Shown here piece after piece: positions 1 to 7,394 of a DNA stretch of 28,651 nucleotides; within the stretch, counting starts at the first letter, position 1, and every line of letters begins with the position of its first letter. Below the pieces are notes generated by a model. It was not told the origin of the DNA. It saw nothing but the letters and a program-made list of their open reading frames with translations, and ran no database searches. The translations under genes were made by a program, and so were the position numbers. The stretch spans positions 1 through 28,651 of the forward strand of contig CAMIFA010000049.1 in assembly GCA_946221495.1 (NCBI GenBank), in the 5' to 3' direction. This DNA comes from an uncultured cyanobacterium. GTDB lineage: Bacteria > Cyanobacteriota > Cyanobacteriia > Cyanobacteriales > Chroococcidiopsidaceae.

Positions 1-827
1 AAAGCCCAAGCGATCGCAGTTGCGGTTGTGTCTTGACCTGCTATTAGAAGTGTGATTAACTCATCATGCAATTCAGCATCGCTCATGGGTTGACCTGTTT
101 CATCACGGGCTGAAATTAGTAAACTCAAGATATCTGAACCAAGCGCATGATTCTGATTGCGACGCTCTGCAATTTCAGCATATACCAGTTCGCTGATCTG
201 TCGTTGTAAAGAGCGCAAGTATCCCCAAGGACTTCGGGTTCCCCAATCCTTTTGTAAAGACGGGAAGAACAGCAACCCGCCAATGAAAGGAGATTGCAGT
301 GAATCGGTGAGATTAACAAGTAGCGACTTGAGATGATTGAAACGGTCATCTTGGTTAATCCCAAAAACAACTTTTAGAATGACTTCTATTGATATTTCTT
401 GTGCCAACTGACGGGCAGAAAACGTAGCGCCAATTGACAGTGAACTCATTGCTTTGTCAACTCTTTCACAAATCAATTGTCCATAAGTTTGCATCCGTTC
501 TCCATGAAAAGGCGGCATCAATAACCGCCGCTCCCGGCGATGGCGAGAACCTACTAAGGAAAAAATAGAGTAATCTCCAACAATTGGTTGCAATAGTTGG
601 TTGAGTGGCGCGATAAATTGCTTTGTGTCATTTGCAAAAATGCGCTGTAGCGCTTGGGGATTACTGACAAATAAAACAACATCGTGATTCCCCATCACAG
701 GAGCGTTAAAAATGTCCCCCTTGCTTTGTGCAGCATCCATGTAGGCGATCGAGTTGCGTGTGTATTGAATTTTTTGTAGCCATGAAGGAGCTGACGAACC
801 ATCGGGAAAGCGGGTCTTTAAAATCAT
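1..827 (-). CDS. Cytochrome P450, CYP110-like (3' end outside window)
   Basis: The minus-strand frame opens at ATG 827-825 and runs off the left edge, giving about 275 residues. It reads as the N-terminal half of a cyanobacterial P450. A C-helix region contains RHRRERRLLMPPFHGERM near residues 97-115, and the last residues reach the I-helix oxygen-activation motif AGQDTTA right at the window edge. The ExxR and haem-Cys motifs would lie beyond the window, so integrity of the enzyme cannot be judged. CYP110-type enzymes in cyanobacteria are haem monooxygenases thought to act on fatty acids or terpenoids; the substrate here is unknown. No convincing Shine-Dalgarno sequence precedes the ATG. A decayed copy of the first ~110 codons lies at 5307-5610, so the gene was once duplicated in this region. 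Confidence 0.88.
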   Translation of the reverse strand, partial: MILKTRFPDGSSAPSWLQKIQYTRNSIAYMDAAQSKGDIFNAPVMGNHDVVLFVSNPQALQRIFANDTKQFIAPLNQLLQPIVGDYSIFSLVGSRHRRERRLLMPPFHGERMQTYGQLICERVDKAMSSLSIGATFSARQLAQEISIEVILKVVFGINQDDRFNHLKSLLVNLTDSLQSPFIGGLLFFPSLQKDWGTRSPWGYLRSLQRQISELVYAEIAERRNQNHALGSDILSLLISARDETGQPMSDAELHDELITLLIAGQDTTATAIAWA

Positions 828-975
828 AGTTTTTAACTGAGAGCAAAATCGCTAATGTAGTTACTTAATCCAACTTTTTTCCCGCTTATTGTTTCATAGT
901 TGTGTTTGGTTGCCAATGGTAATGTTGCAATAACGATTGGATAAGAGAGTCTATTTTCTCTAATTTAGATCTAAA

Positions 976-1051
976 CCAACTTTCGTTGATGCTCTGGCAG
1001 TCGTTCATCGTTCGCTATAGACGGCTAGGCTTTTTCCAACATCGGTTAAAA
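976..1051. repeat. Diverged repeat shared with 4159-4233
   Basis: This stretch upstream of the P450 resembles the region upstream of the glycosyltransferase at 4159-4233. Shared blocks include GATGCTCTG, CTTTTTC and ATCGGTTAAA in the same order and orientation. On the minus strand both copies read TAA-CCG-AT followed by frames ending in similar residues (SEHRRRL in one copy, PEHQRKL in the other). It looks like the 3' part of the small reading frame described after the symporter, or a conserved downstream segment. Similarity is moderate and judged by eye. Confidence 0.5.
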
Positions 1052-1100
1052 CTACTCAACTCATAAACCTCATAATACTGGTTAAAACGTGACACTCATA

Positions 1101-1549
1101 GGGACTACGGGCTTTAAGTCTCTGTGAACTGTTTGCACCGATAACAGTGAAGGGCAGTACCGACAAGGAAGTGTTCCGTACCTATGTCACAGAGATTCTC
1201 GTGCCCCACTAGGGCAAGGAGCAATTGTGGTGATAAATAACCTGAAGCCTCATAAATCAGCATCAATTCGAGCGACGATTGAAGCCGTAGGCGCACGATT
1301 GGTATATCTACCACATTTCTCCGGATTTATCCCCAACTGAACTGTGTTGGTGAGGACACCTCCGTGCGGGGGTTCCCCCCTTTGAGGAGAGTGTCCGGTC
1401 GCGCATTCAATCAGTTCTTACGTTCTTATGCTGCTCGTACCTACGAGGCGTTAGACCAAGCCTTTACAGATTCTGATCAACTACATCACCGAAGATGATG
1501 CTTGGGCGCGGTTTACTCATTGTAGTTTATCTACCTGAAAACTGCTGTA
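1101..1549 (+). pseudogene. IS630-family transposase remnant
   Basis: Plus-strand reading in changing frames gives a classic IS630/DDE_3 transposase C-terminal half. Residues STDKEVFRTYVTEILVP are followed by NNLKPHKSASIRATIEAVGA, then ARLVYLPHFSPDLSPTELCW and finally LRSYAARTYEALDQAF with a FTHCSLS tail. The second aspartate of the DDE triad (usual MDNL) is replaced, since the text reads INNL. There is a TAG stop after LVPH, a frameshift within HFSPDLSP, a hairpin insertion at 1354-1396 and a further shift near 1480. The N-terminal half is missing. The element is dead and 5'-truncated. The 15-bp sequence just after the coding end (1535-1549) recurs at 2197-2211 and is probably the IS right end. 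Confidence 0.85.
1354..1396. repeat. Nested palindrome inserted in the IS630 remnant
   Basis: GGACACCTCC at 1354-1363 pairs with GGAGAGTGTCC at 1386-1396, apart from one bulged A. Inside, GGGGG pairs with CCCCC around a TT loop. The unit sits exactly between the transposase residues ELCW and the following LRSYAARTYEAL block, where IS630 proteins normally continue without a break. It therefore looks like a small mobile palindrome or MITE-like insertion rather than a regulatory hairpin. Confidence 0.7.
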
Positions 1550-1676
1550 AGAGGAACTTGTGAGGAAGCAGGCGATCGCTGCTTGGAGTACATAGCTGTA
1601 TTGCTGCTTACCTCTTTCCTAAGCAGCATAATCAACTTATGGCGAGCGCGGTGACGTTGATTGAGATTTGGGTTAT

Positions 1677-2159
1677 TTAGGGATTGATCAAAATTGCTTT
1701 AGGTTGCTTTGCATCAAATAGAGAGGCAGTAAGGAGAATAACGATACTGGCACTCTCATTTTTGCCATAATGTACCATTCCCCCTGGTTCAGTCAATGAA
1801 TCTCCGACTCTGAGTAGGGTTGTTTGTCCGGCTTGGAGAGTTTCCTCGGTACCATTGGCTCTACGAATTTTGGCTGATCCTTGAACAACGGTATAAGTCA
1901 GCGTACCAAACTCAACTCGCCCAATCTGCATTCCTGGATGAATGTGAGGCGGAAGGATAGCTCCCGACGAGATGGTATAACGTACCAACTCCAGAATCCG
2001 ACCTTGAGCAACGTAGGGATAACCACTAGCCAACTCTTCACGGGTCACAGATTGAGTGGAAGCATTAACTGGTGGAGATGCTTCCTGACATCTTGCAATC
2101 TCCATAGATCCAAGCACTGTCAGTGTAATGAGGGGGAAGATAGAACCTAGTTTTTTCAT
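1677..2159 (-). CDS. Secreted single-domain cupin protein
   Basis: About 160 residues. I prefer the ATG at 2159 over an ATG five codons upstream because it gives a standard signal peptide (MKKLGSIFPLITLTVLG, then a polar region after IARCQ). The rest is one cupin barrel: the segment GAILPPHIHPGMQIGRVEFG supplies the HxH and later metal-ligand positions, and GDSLTEPGGMVHYGKNE is the second cupin motif with the last His. Small periplasmic cupins of this type are widespread and mostly uncharacterised; substrate and metal are unknown. No clear ribosome-binding site is visible. It lies between the IS630 remnant and a truncated symporter copy, so it may have arrived with or been relocated by the rearrangement there. 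Confidence 0.85.
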   Translation of the reverse strand: MKKLGSIFPLITLTVLGSMEIARCQEASPPVNASTQSVTREELASGYPYVAQGRILELVRYTISSGAILPPHIHPGMQIGRVEFGTLTYTVVQGSAKIRRANGTEETLQAGQTTLLRVGDSLTEPGGMVHYGKNESASIVILLTASLFDAKQPKAILINP

Positions 2160-2192
2160 ACAACGTAAATCCAAAGAATAGGCAACAGGTAT

Positions 2193-2261
2193 TTAACTGA
2201 AAACTGCTGTAGTTTGTTGTGCAACGTGATTGGCTAAAGTTGATCTGATAGATTTACTCAT
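2193..2261 (-). pseudogene. Small reading frame after the symporter, truncated copy
   Basis: A strong AGGAGGAGAAAGT precedes ATG 2261-2259. The 22-codon frame begins MSKSIRSTLANHVAQQ and ends after running into the IS-end-like sequence at 2197-2211. The frame overlaps the end of the symporter fragment by eight bases. The same peptide, with mostly third-position and conservative changes, is encoded after the intact symporter (4342-4229). That suggests a real small gene that was cut by an insertion here. No known family is recognised. Confidence 0.5.
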
Positions 2262-2415
2262 ACTTTCTCCTCCTGATAAATCTTTTGGACATTTCTACCA
2301 TAGAAAATAGCAAGAATAGCGGTGGCGTACGCAAATAAACTGTAAACGGCAGCCGGAACAGCCAGATCGGGATTATTTAACAGTCCGGCAGTAATTGCGA
2401 TTGAGAGTAAAGAAA
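2254..2415 (-). pseudogene. C-terminal fragment of a BASS-type symporter
   Basis: The minus strand encodes a tail nearly identical to the last ~50 codons of the symporter at 4309-5220. It contains IAITAGLLNNPDLAVPAAV and then YSLFAYATAILAIFYGR, followed by a different short ending and TAA at 2256-2254. Similarity stops abruptly near 2415; upstream sequence is unrelated. There is no start and only about one sixth of the gene, so it is a duplicated fragment. Confidence 0.85.
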
Positions 2416-2486
2416 CTAATGAATTTGACGCAGGGGATGTATCAGGGCTATAGAGTATTTTTTAATTCCTGAAGTAGCCAAGAGAG

Positions 2487-4061
2487 CTATTCTGGGCGCT
2501 TAAAGTAGAATTTGAAATCAGGCCAAATCTCTTTTAACGGTTTCTTGATTCCCCTACATAGGTAGATTGGTAAATCGCTTTTAATACCTATAATCTTTTC
2601 GTGCGTGACCGTAGCGACCTTTTCTACGGAATCAAATCTTTGTTCCAAGAAACTTAAGCTACCCCCAACGCTGAGCACAAGCTCGCCAGAATAATCTCTC
2701 GCTCCCCAAAAATAGTAACCCGTATGCCCACTGATTGCTTTGGGAAGGTTGTAGTTCTGACCCCAAAAATCAATGGCTCCAGCATCACCATACCTCCAGG
2801 CTAAGATTGCACACTGAGACTGCTCACTAGGCGAAAGCCGATGGTACATTGTTGCGACAGTAGATACCGTATCTTCCCAGCCAAGCATGAGTCTAAAGTG
2901 CCAGGGAGCTTGTGCTGACTCATCCTGAGAAACCCTCGATAATGAGGGAGGTCGATAGATTGAATTTGAGTAACTGATCAGCGTCTCGATCGGCAAAATG
3001 GGCAGAACGCTCGGTGCTAGGATGACACCCCCAGTTATCAGAAGGCATAGGAGGGTATATTTCAGATGCCTGTGATGATGGAATTGCTCAAACACAATGG
3101 CTCCCGCAGCCAGAAACATAGGATAAATCGGCAGCAAATAGTAATAGCGAGCTTCAAAAAATAAAAACAACCCAAGAATGATAATAAACGTCCATCCAAA
3201 TGCACAATATTTTCTGCCATTGCTGGTAAATAGATAATAGTAAAGCCCTGCCAACCAAACTGGCAATGCTACAGGGTTGACTAAAATGATTTGTTGTAAG
3301 AATAGGTCGAGAGTAGACTGAAGAAAAGGTTTTTTCTCGTATAAATTAGATTCCCGTTGATGCTCTAGGAAAGCCCAGTGATGCTGGCTTTGCCAAAGCA
3401 CTGTCGGCAAGCAAATCATTACAGCAATCAAGCACCCCAGCCAAAACCATTGGTTGAATAGAAGCGATCGCGCCGGGGTAATCAGGAAACCAATGATCAG
3501 ACTGACGGCAAAGAAGGCAATTGAAAACTTGTTCATCAATCCAATCCCGACTACTAATCCAGCAATCAGCCAAAGCTTGGGAGCTTCGTATTTCAAAATC
3601 AAAATTGCCAGGTAAGCACAGAGCATCCACAGCAATGGCTCAAAAGCATTCATCGTCAGAATTGTTTGCAGAAACAGATACCCAGGCGCGAGGATAACTG
3701 CGATCGCCGCAAGGCATTGAGCAAATTTTCTCCCGCCCAGTTCGCGCACCATGACTCCGGTTAAGAAAACAGTCAGCGCCCCAGCGATCGCTGGAAATAG
3801 GCGAATCGCAAACAGGGAATTGCCCAGTAACCAACGGCTGATATTAGCAATAATAGGGGTGAGGGGGGGGAATTCTGCAAATCCCCAATCTAAATGTTCT
3901 CCTGCGGCGAGGTAGTAAAGTTCATCTGAGAAATAACCATATTGTCCATTCGTGAGAAAGTGGAGCAGCAGTTTCACAAATGCTAAACAACCCAGGAGAG
4001 CGAAGTCACTGCTAAGAAGTCGTTTGGACTGATTAAGCTCAACCAATGGTTTTTCAAACAT
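2487..4061 (-). CDS. GT39/PMT-like integral membrane glycosyltransferase
   Basis: This 524-residue protein has about ten to twelve hydrophobic segments in the first 370 residues and a soluble C-terminal domain of about 150 residues. The first outside loop carries the acidic pair in SDELYYLAAGEHLDWGFAEF and then PPLTP, the signature of the PMT_2/ArnT-like family. In these enzymes this Asp/Glu is the catalytic acid region for transfer of a sugar from a polyprenyl-phosphate donor to an outer acceptor. Acceptor and sugar cannot be deduced. The start ATG at 4061 gives the expected short cytoplasmic N-terminus; no strong ribosome-binding site is seen. It sits between the intact symporter and the truncated symporter copy, as if inserted into or trapped by that duplication. 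Confidence 0.85.
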   Translation of the reverse strand: MFEKPLVELNQSKRLLSSDFALLGCLAFVKLLLHFLTNGQYGYFSDELYYLAAGEHLDWGFAEFPPLTPIIANISRWLLGNSLFAIRLFPAIAGALTVFLTGVMVRELGGRKFAQCLAAIAVILAPGYLFLQTILTMNAFEPLLWMLCAYLAILILKYEAPKLWLIAGLVVGIGLMNKFSIAFFAVSLIIGFLITPARSLLFNQWFWLGCLIAVMICLPTVLWQSQHHWAFLEHQRESNLYEKKPFLQSTLDLFLQQIILVNPVALPVWLAGLYYYLFTSNGRKYCAFGWTFIIILGLFLFFEARYYYLLPIYPMFLAAGAIVFEQFHHHRHLKYTLLCLLITGGVILAPSVLPILPIETLISYSNSIYRPPSLSRVSQDESAQAPWHFRLMLGWEDTVSTVATMYHRLSPSEQSQCAILAWRYGDAGAIDFWGQNYNLPKAISGHTGYYFWGARDYSGELVLSVGGSLSFLEQRFDSVEKVATVTHEKIIGIKSDLPIYLCRGIKKPLKEIWPDFKFYFKRPE

Positions 4062-4129
4062 GATGGATATTGTTCTGTTTTATTGCCAAGATTTTTTAGT
4101 AACAAACAATTTGTCTCAATTGCATTGCC

Positions 4130-4342
4130 TTAAGTAGCAACTTCAAAGAGTAGCGCTGTTAACCTGCGTCGATGCTCTGACAGTGATTCAGCAATCGCAG
4201 TGGACGTTTGGACTTTTTCAAATATCGGTTAAATCACTTGGATCAATGAAGTTTCGCTAGAATTGCTGGAGATTTGGTCAGACTTACTTTGTTTTGCAGC
4301 GTGGTTGGCTAAAGTCGAGTTGATAGATTGTTTGCTGGTGAT
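4130..4342 (-). pseudogene. Small reading frame after the symporter, copy without ATG
   Basis: AGGAGGAGAAATC is followed by an open frame in which ATC (4342-4340) takes the place of the ATG seen in the copy at 2261. The first peptide contains SKQSINSTLANHAAKQSKSD and ends at TAA 4231-4229. The same frame continues with a coding-like PIFEKVQTSTAIAESLSEH segment and stops at 4130. The frame overlaps the symporter 3' end. The ATC start and internal TAA suggest a decayed gene of about 70 codons, or a 37-codon gene using a rare start. Both readings are inference. Confidence 0.4.
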
Positions 4343-5220
4343 TTCTCCTCCTGATACATCCTCTCTTGCGCTCTTCTGCCATAGAAAATCGCCAGAATAG
4401 CGGTAGCGTACGCAAATAAGCTGTAAACCGCAGCCGGAACAGCCATATCGGGGTTATTTAACAGTCCGGCAGTAATGGCGATCGCCAGCGTAGCATTTTG
4501 AATTCCTACCTCGATCGCAATACAGATCCGTTGCTCAAATTTCAAATTAAACAACTTACCAAACCAAAATCCGATTCCCATTGCGATCACATTCAGTAGT
4601 ACAACCCCAATTCCTACTTGAGCGATAAAACTGGGGATACGATTCCACTCACGGATGATGATTGCCAAAATAATTAAAGCCAGGAAGGCAATGGCAAGAG
4701 AGTTCACTGTCTTCTCTAGTGAGCGGGCTAAGTTGGGAAACTGTTGCTTGATCAACATTCCCAAAATAATTGGCACTATAGCGATCGCAAAAATTTGCAA
4801 CATTGTTTGCCCAATTGGTAAGGCGATCGCCGCATTTTGTCCGACGAAATATCGCAGTGACAAATTTGCGAATATCGGAATTGTGAATACGGTAATGGCG
4901 CTACTCAGAGCCGTTAAAGTAACAGAAAGGGCGACATCTCCTTTCGCCAAATAAGTAATCATGTTTGAAGATGGTCCGCCTGGACAAAGAGCCAATACCA
5001 TTAACCCGACGGCAATTTCTGGTTGCATAGGTACGATGGAAGCGACCAGAAAACCAACGATCGGGAGAAAGAGCAATTGACTGACTAAACCAATGGCGAC
5101 GGCTTTAGGATAGCGGGTTACTCGTTGAAAGTCTTCTGGCAATAGGGTTAGCCCCATGCCTAGCATAATGATCGCTAAACCTGTTGGTAAAAGGACGGCG
5201 GTAAAAAAGTTGGCTTGCAT
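4309..5220 (-). CDS. Bile acid:sodium symporter family transporter
   Basis: This 303-residue integral membrane protein has nine or ten hydrophobic helices, the usual size of the SBF/BASS family. Family marks visible are ALCPGGPSSNMITYLAKGD near residue 80, which belongs to the sodium-binding discontinuous helix region, and EVGIQNATLAIAI near residue 240, the second crossover. BASS proteins carry organic anions such as pyruvate or bile-acid-like compounds with Na+; the substrate here is unknown. The gene appears intact, and the ATG at 5220 gives a normal N-terminus. Its 3' end overlaps the small frame at 4342. The last ~50 codons are duplicated at 2254-2415, and a P450 relic lies 90 bp upstream. 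Confidence 0.9.
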   Translation of the reverse strand: MQANFFTAVLLPTGLAIIMLGMGLTLLPEDFQRVTRYPKAVAIGLVSQLLFLPIVGFLVASIVPMQPEIAVGLMVLALCPGGPSSNMITYLAKGDVALSVTLTALSSAITVFTIPIFANLSLRYFVGQNAAIALPIGQTMLQIFAIAIVPIILGMLIKQQFPNLARSLEKTVNSLAIAFLALIILAIIIREWNRIPSFIAQVGIGVVLLNVIAMGIGFWFGKLFNLKFEQRICIAIEVGIQNATLAIAITAGLLNNPDMAVPAAVYSLFAYATAILAIFYGRRAQERMYQEEKSPANNLSTRL

Positions 5221-5306
5221 AGATTACTCTGGATTTACTTTTTCAATAACTGTTTTTCACAACTAAATACATATAACCTCAAAAGAGTCACTACCGTTGG
5301 TTGCTG

Positions 5307-5610
5307 CGGCATTAACAACTGACGCTCTCGACGATGGTGAGAACCCTTCAACGTAAAAATGAAGTAATCTCTAACAAGCGGTTGCATAATTTGGTTGGGT
5401 AGAGCAATAAATTGGCTTGTGCCACTTGTAAAAATGCGCTCTTCGTACTTGAGGATTACTAATAAATAGAACAACAGCGTGATTTCTAGTCACAGGAGCG
5501 TTAGAAATATCCTCGTAGCTTTTTGCAGCATCCATGTAGCCAAGGTACTCCATGTGTATTGAAATTTTTATAGCCATTGAGGAGCTTGTGCATCAAGAAG
5601 GCGGAGTTGT
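5307..5610 (-). pseudogene. Decayed 5' third of a second P450 gene
   Basis: Aligned by eye with the P450 at 1-827, this copy matches from about codon 6 to codon 105. It shares YMDAAKSYEDISNAPVTRNH in one frame, then TSQFIALPNQIMQPLV and HHRRERQLLMP in the next. A former Gln codon near the start reads TAA, and a one-base change after SNPQ shifts the frame. Homology ends at the RRERQLLMP block (about 5307); the rest of the gene, including all catalytic motifs, is absent. It is a non-functional duplicate. Confidence 0.85.
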
Positions 5611-5621
5611 GACAATTGATA

Positions 5622-6359
5622 TCAGTTTTGCCTACTCACGAACATAAATCCTCGTGTCTTACCTGAAACCGAATCCACTGTTGTGAGCGATCGCCACAAA
5701 TCTGCTGTCTATACCCAGATTGGCGGGTACTTGTAACGTGAAACGTCCAAGATTAAAAACCGATCCGTCTCTTGGTTGTAGGCGGCTATAGGGGAGATAT
5801 GACCTCCTTTCTCCTGACCCATTGATTTACGTAGATAGTTGACCAAGACAAAATTATCCGGTTGTTTCAAATTTGCTACGACTGAAGAGCGATTTTCTAG
5901 GCTGCTCTTTGAAGCATGGTGAACCTTCACTTTGACAGGGTAGCTCTCTAGTAGTTGACCCAACTGCTCTAAGGTCATGCCTTGACGAGATACTACCTCA
6001 GGGCTGAGAACTTTTTTTGTTTGTTCGTTGTTAAAGAAGTTATTTTGGGTAAACACATGGTAGGGAGAGTATTCTTGGGCTACAGGTGCGGGAATAGACA
6101 ACGCATTTAGCACCATAACTATACTGGCAACCCCACAATAGGCTTGGTTGTTTTGGGTAACAAACTGCATACTGAGATTCCAGTAGTCTTTTCGGGCTTT
6201 GCTTTCAAGCAATAACTGCTCTCCTTGGGCTCAGTTGAAGGCAATGAGACTACGAGGGAGAGGCAGTGTCTGGGCGAGTACACTTCCACCAACAATATAC
6301 AGCCCTAGAATCACAGCCTTTATAGATATGCTAATCGTCTTGAATCGACCAGTTTTCAT
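5622..6359 (-). pseudogene. Phytochelatin synthase-like gene with two in-frame stops
   Basis: A single 246-codon frame from ATG 6359 (preceded by AGGTGAAATTT) to TGA 5624-5622 matches bacterial phytochelatin synthase along its whole length. It has a signal peptide (MKTGRFKTISISIKAVILGL), the catalytic Cys in QAYCGVASIVMVLNA, the His in GGHISPIAAY and the Asp in LDVSRYKYPP. It is broken by TGA at codon 43 (6233-6231) and TAG at codon 217 (5711-5709), with perfect homology continuing past both. Cyanobacterial homologues cleave glutathione to gamma-glutamylcysteine. A TTG at 6212 could give a 167-residue cytoplasmic core that still has Cys, His and Asp but lacks the signal and the last ~29 residues. 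I regard the gene as inactivated. Confidence 0.85.
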
Positions 6360-6594
6360 AAATTTCACCTAGCGAACAAGTAAGCTAATATGCACCTAAA
6401 TTGAATGGCATGGGCGGGCAAGTGGGTGGTAGACAATAATCTAGGACTTACGCCTTTGGATGAATTCAGACTAAGTCATGAAACATTTAACTAGCTAAAC
6501 ACTTTAACTGACACTTCATTGGGAGAAAGCATCAACTTACAAAAGAGTTCTTCTAAGCGGGTATGCATCAATGTCGTTTCTTTAGAACGCACCG

Positions 6595-7050
6595 CTAGTA
6601 TAAAACTGGTGCAGCAGTGCGGCGCAAAACTACTAAATCCTCCTCATCTAGTTCCACCTCAATGCCACTACGAATCAGTTCAGCAAAGTGTTCATTTGGC
6701 ACCATAATACATAGGGCATACAAGCGACCCGAACCGATATTTTCAATAAAATGTATGCCAGTGGGAGGCACTAAAAGACTGTCCCCCGCCTGAATTGGTA
6801 CTGCCTTACCATCACAGTGAGCGAGTCCTTCCCCTTTAAGGATGAAAAACATTTCCACTGCCCACTGATGCCGGTTCTGGGGTTGCTGCCCGCCCACGTC
6901 AAAAATTTCTACACAAACGGTCAGGGAGACATTTGCACTTGAGCGATCAAACACGATCGCTAACCGATTTGTGGCATCCGGACTAATGCGATATACTTTG
7001 TAGTCTTTGGGAGATTTAACTACTGGAATCATACATTGATTTGAGTTCAT
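6595..7050 (-). CDS. Cytoplasmic cupin domain protein
   Basis: 151 residues without a signal peptide. The central part is a single cupin: NRHQWAVEMFFILKGEGLAH carries a reduced first motif (one His and the Glu, with Gln where the second His is common), and GDSLLVPPTGIHFIEN is a good second motif with the third His. Metal binding is therefore plausible but with an altered ligand set. Function is unknown; such proteins range from isomerases to sensors of small molecules. A second in-frame ATG six codons in could be the true start; neither has a clear ribosome-binding site. Neighbours give no pathway. The gene is unrelated in sequence to the secreted cupin at 1677. Confidence 0.8.
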   Translation of the reverse strand: MNSNQCMIPVVKSPKDYKVYRISPDATNRLAIVFDRSSANVSLTVCVEIFDVGGQQPQNRHQWAVEMFFILKGEGLAHCDGKAVPIQAGDSLLVPPTGIHFIENIGSGRLYALCIMVPNEHFAELIRSGIEVELDEEDLVVLRRTAAPVLY

Positions 7051-7274
7051 AGTAAGTTCATCAGCTTGGTTTAAGTTTTAACTTGAAGTGGGTTGGCGGG
7101 GAAACGAAGCCCGACTGCTGCCAAATCCAAATCAAAAAGCACTTGAAATAACAGGAGTTTTTTAATTGTTTAATTTTTCATATCTGTCTCCAGAATATTA
7201 CGACTCTTGATTCTGTGTACTCTTGTATAGTTGTAAACATTGGCATACTCCTATTTGGCTAAACTGACGCGCGG

Positions 7275-7297
7275 ATTCTGGAGGAGACCTCCAGAAT
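7275..7297. repeat. Perfect 10-bp inverted repeat with 3-nt loop
   Basis: ATTCTGGAGG (7275-7284), loop AGA, then CCTCCAGAAT (7288-7297). It lies in the ~340-bp space between the sulfotransferase and the cupin. There is no T-run on either side, so a simple intrinsic terminator for the sulfotransferase transcript is uncertain. The stem contains GGAGG/CCTCC, so the RNA could hide a ribosome-binding sequence. The rest of 7051-7394 shows no gene I can support. Confidence 0.65.
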
Positions 7298-7394
7298 TAG
7301 ATAGCGCGTTGACTTTTCGCCATCGTCCTCTAGAGAAGCTGACAGCTAAAAGCGTGCTGTCAATCAATTTTCTGAGTTTTTATCTAAGCTACAG

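Noticed and set aside
125..370. Minus-strand frame of 81 codons
   Set aside because: It lies in a different frame within the P450, whose protein motifs continue across this stretch.
1114..1314. Minus-strand frame of 66 codons
   Set aside because: It is antisense to the clear IS630 transposase homology on the plus strand.
4655..4954. Plus-strand frame of 99 codons
   Set aside because: It is the complement of symporter helices and has no independent support.
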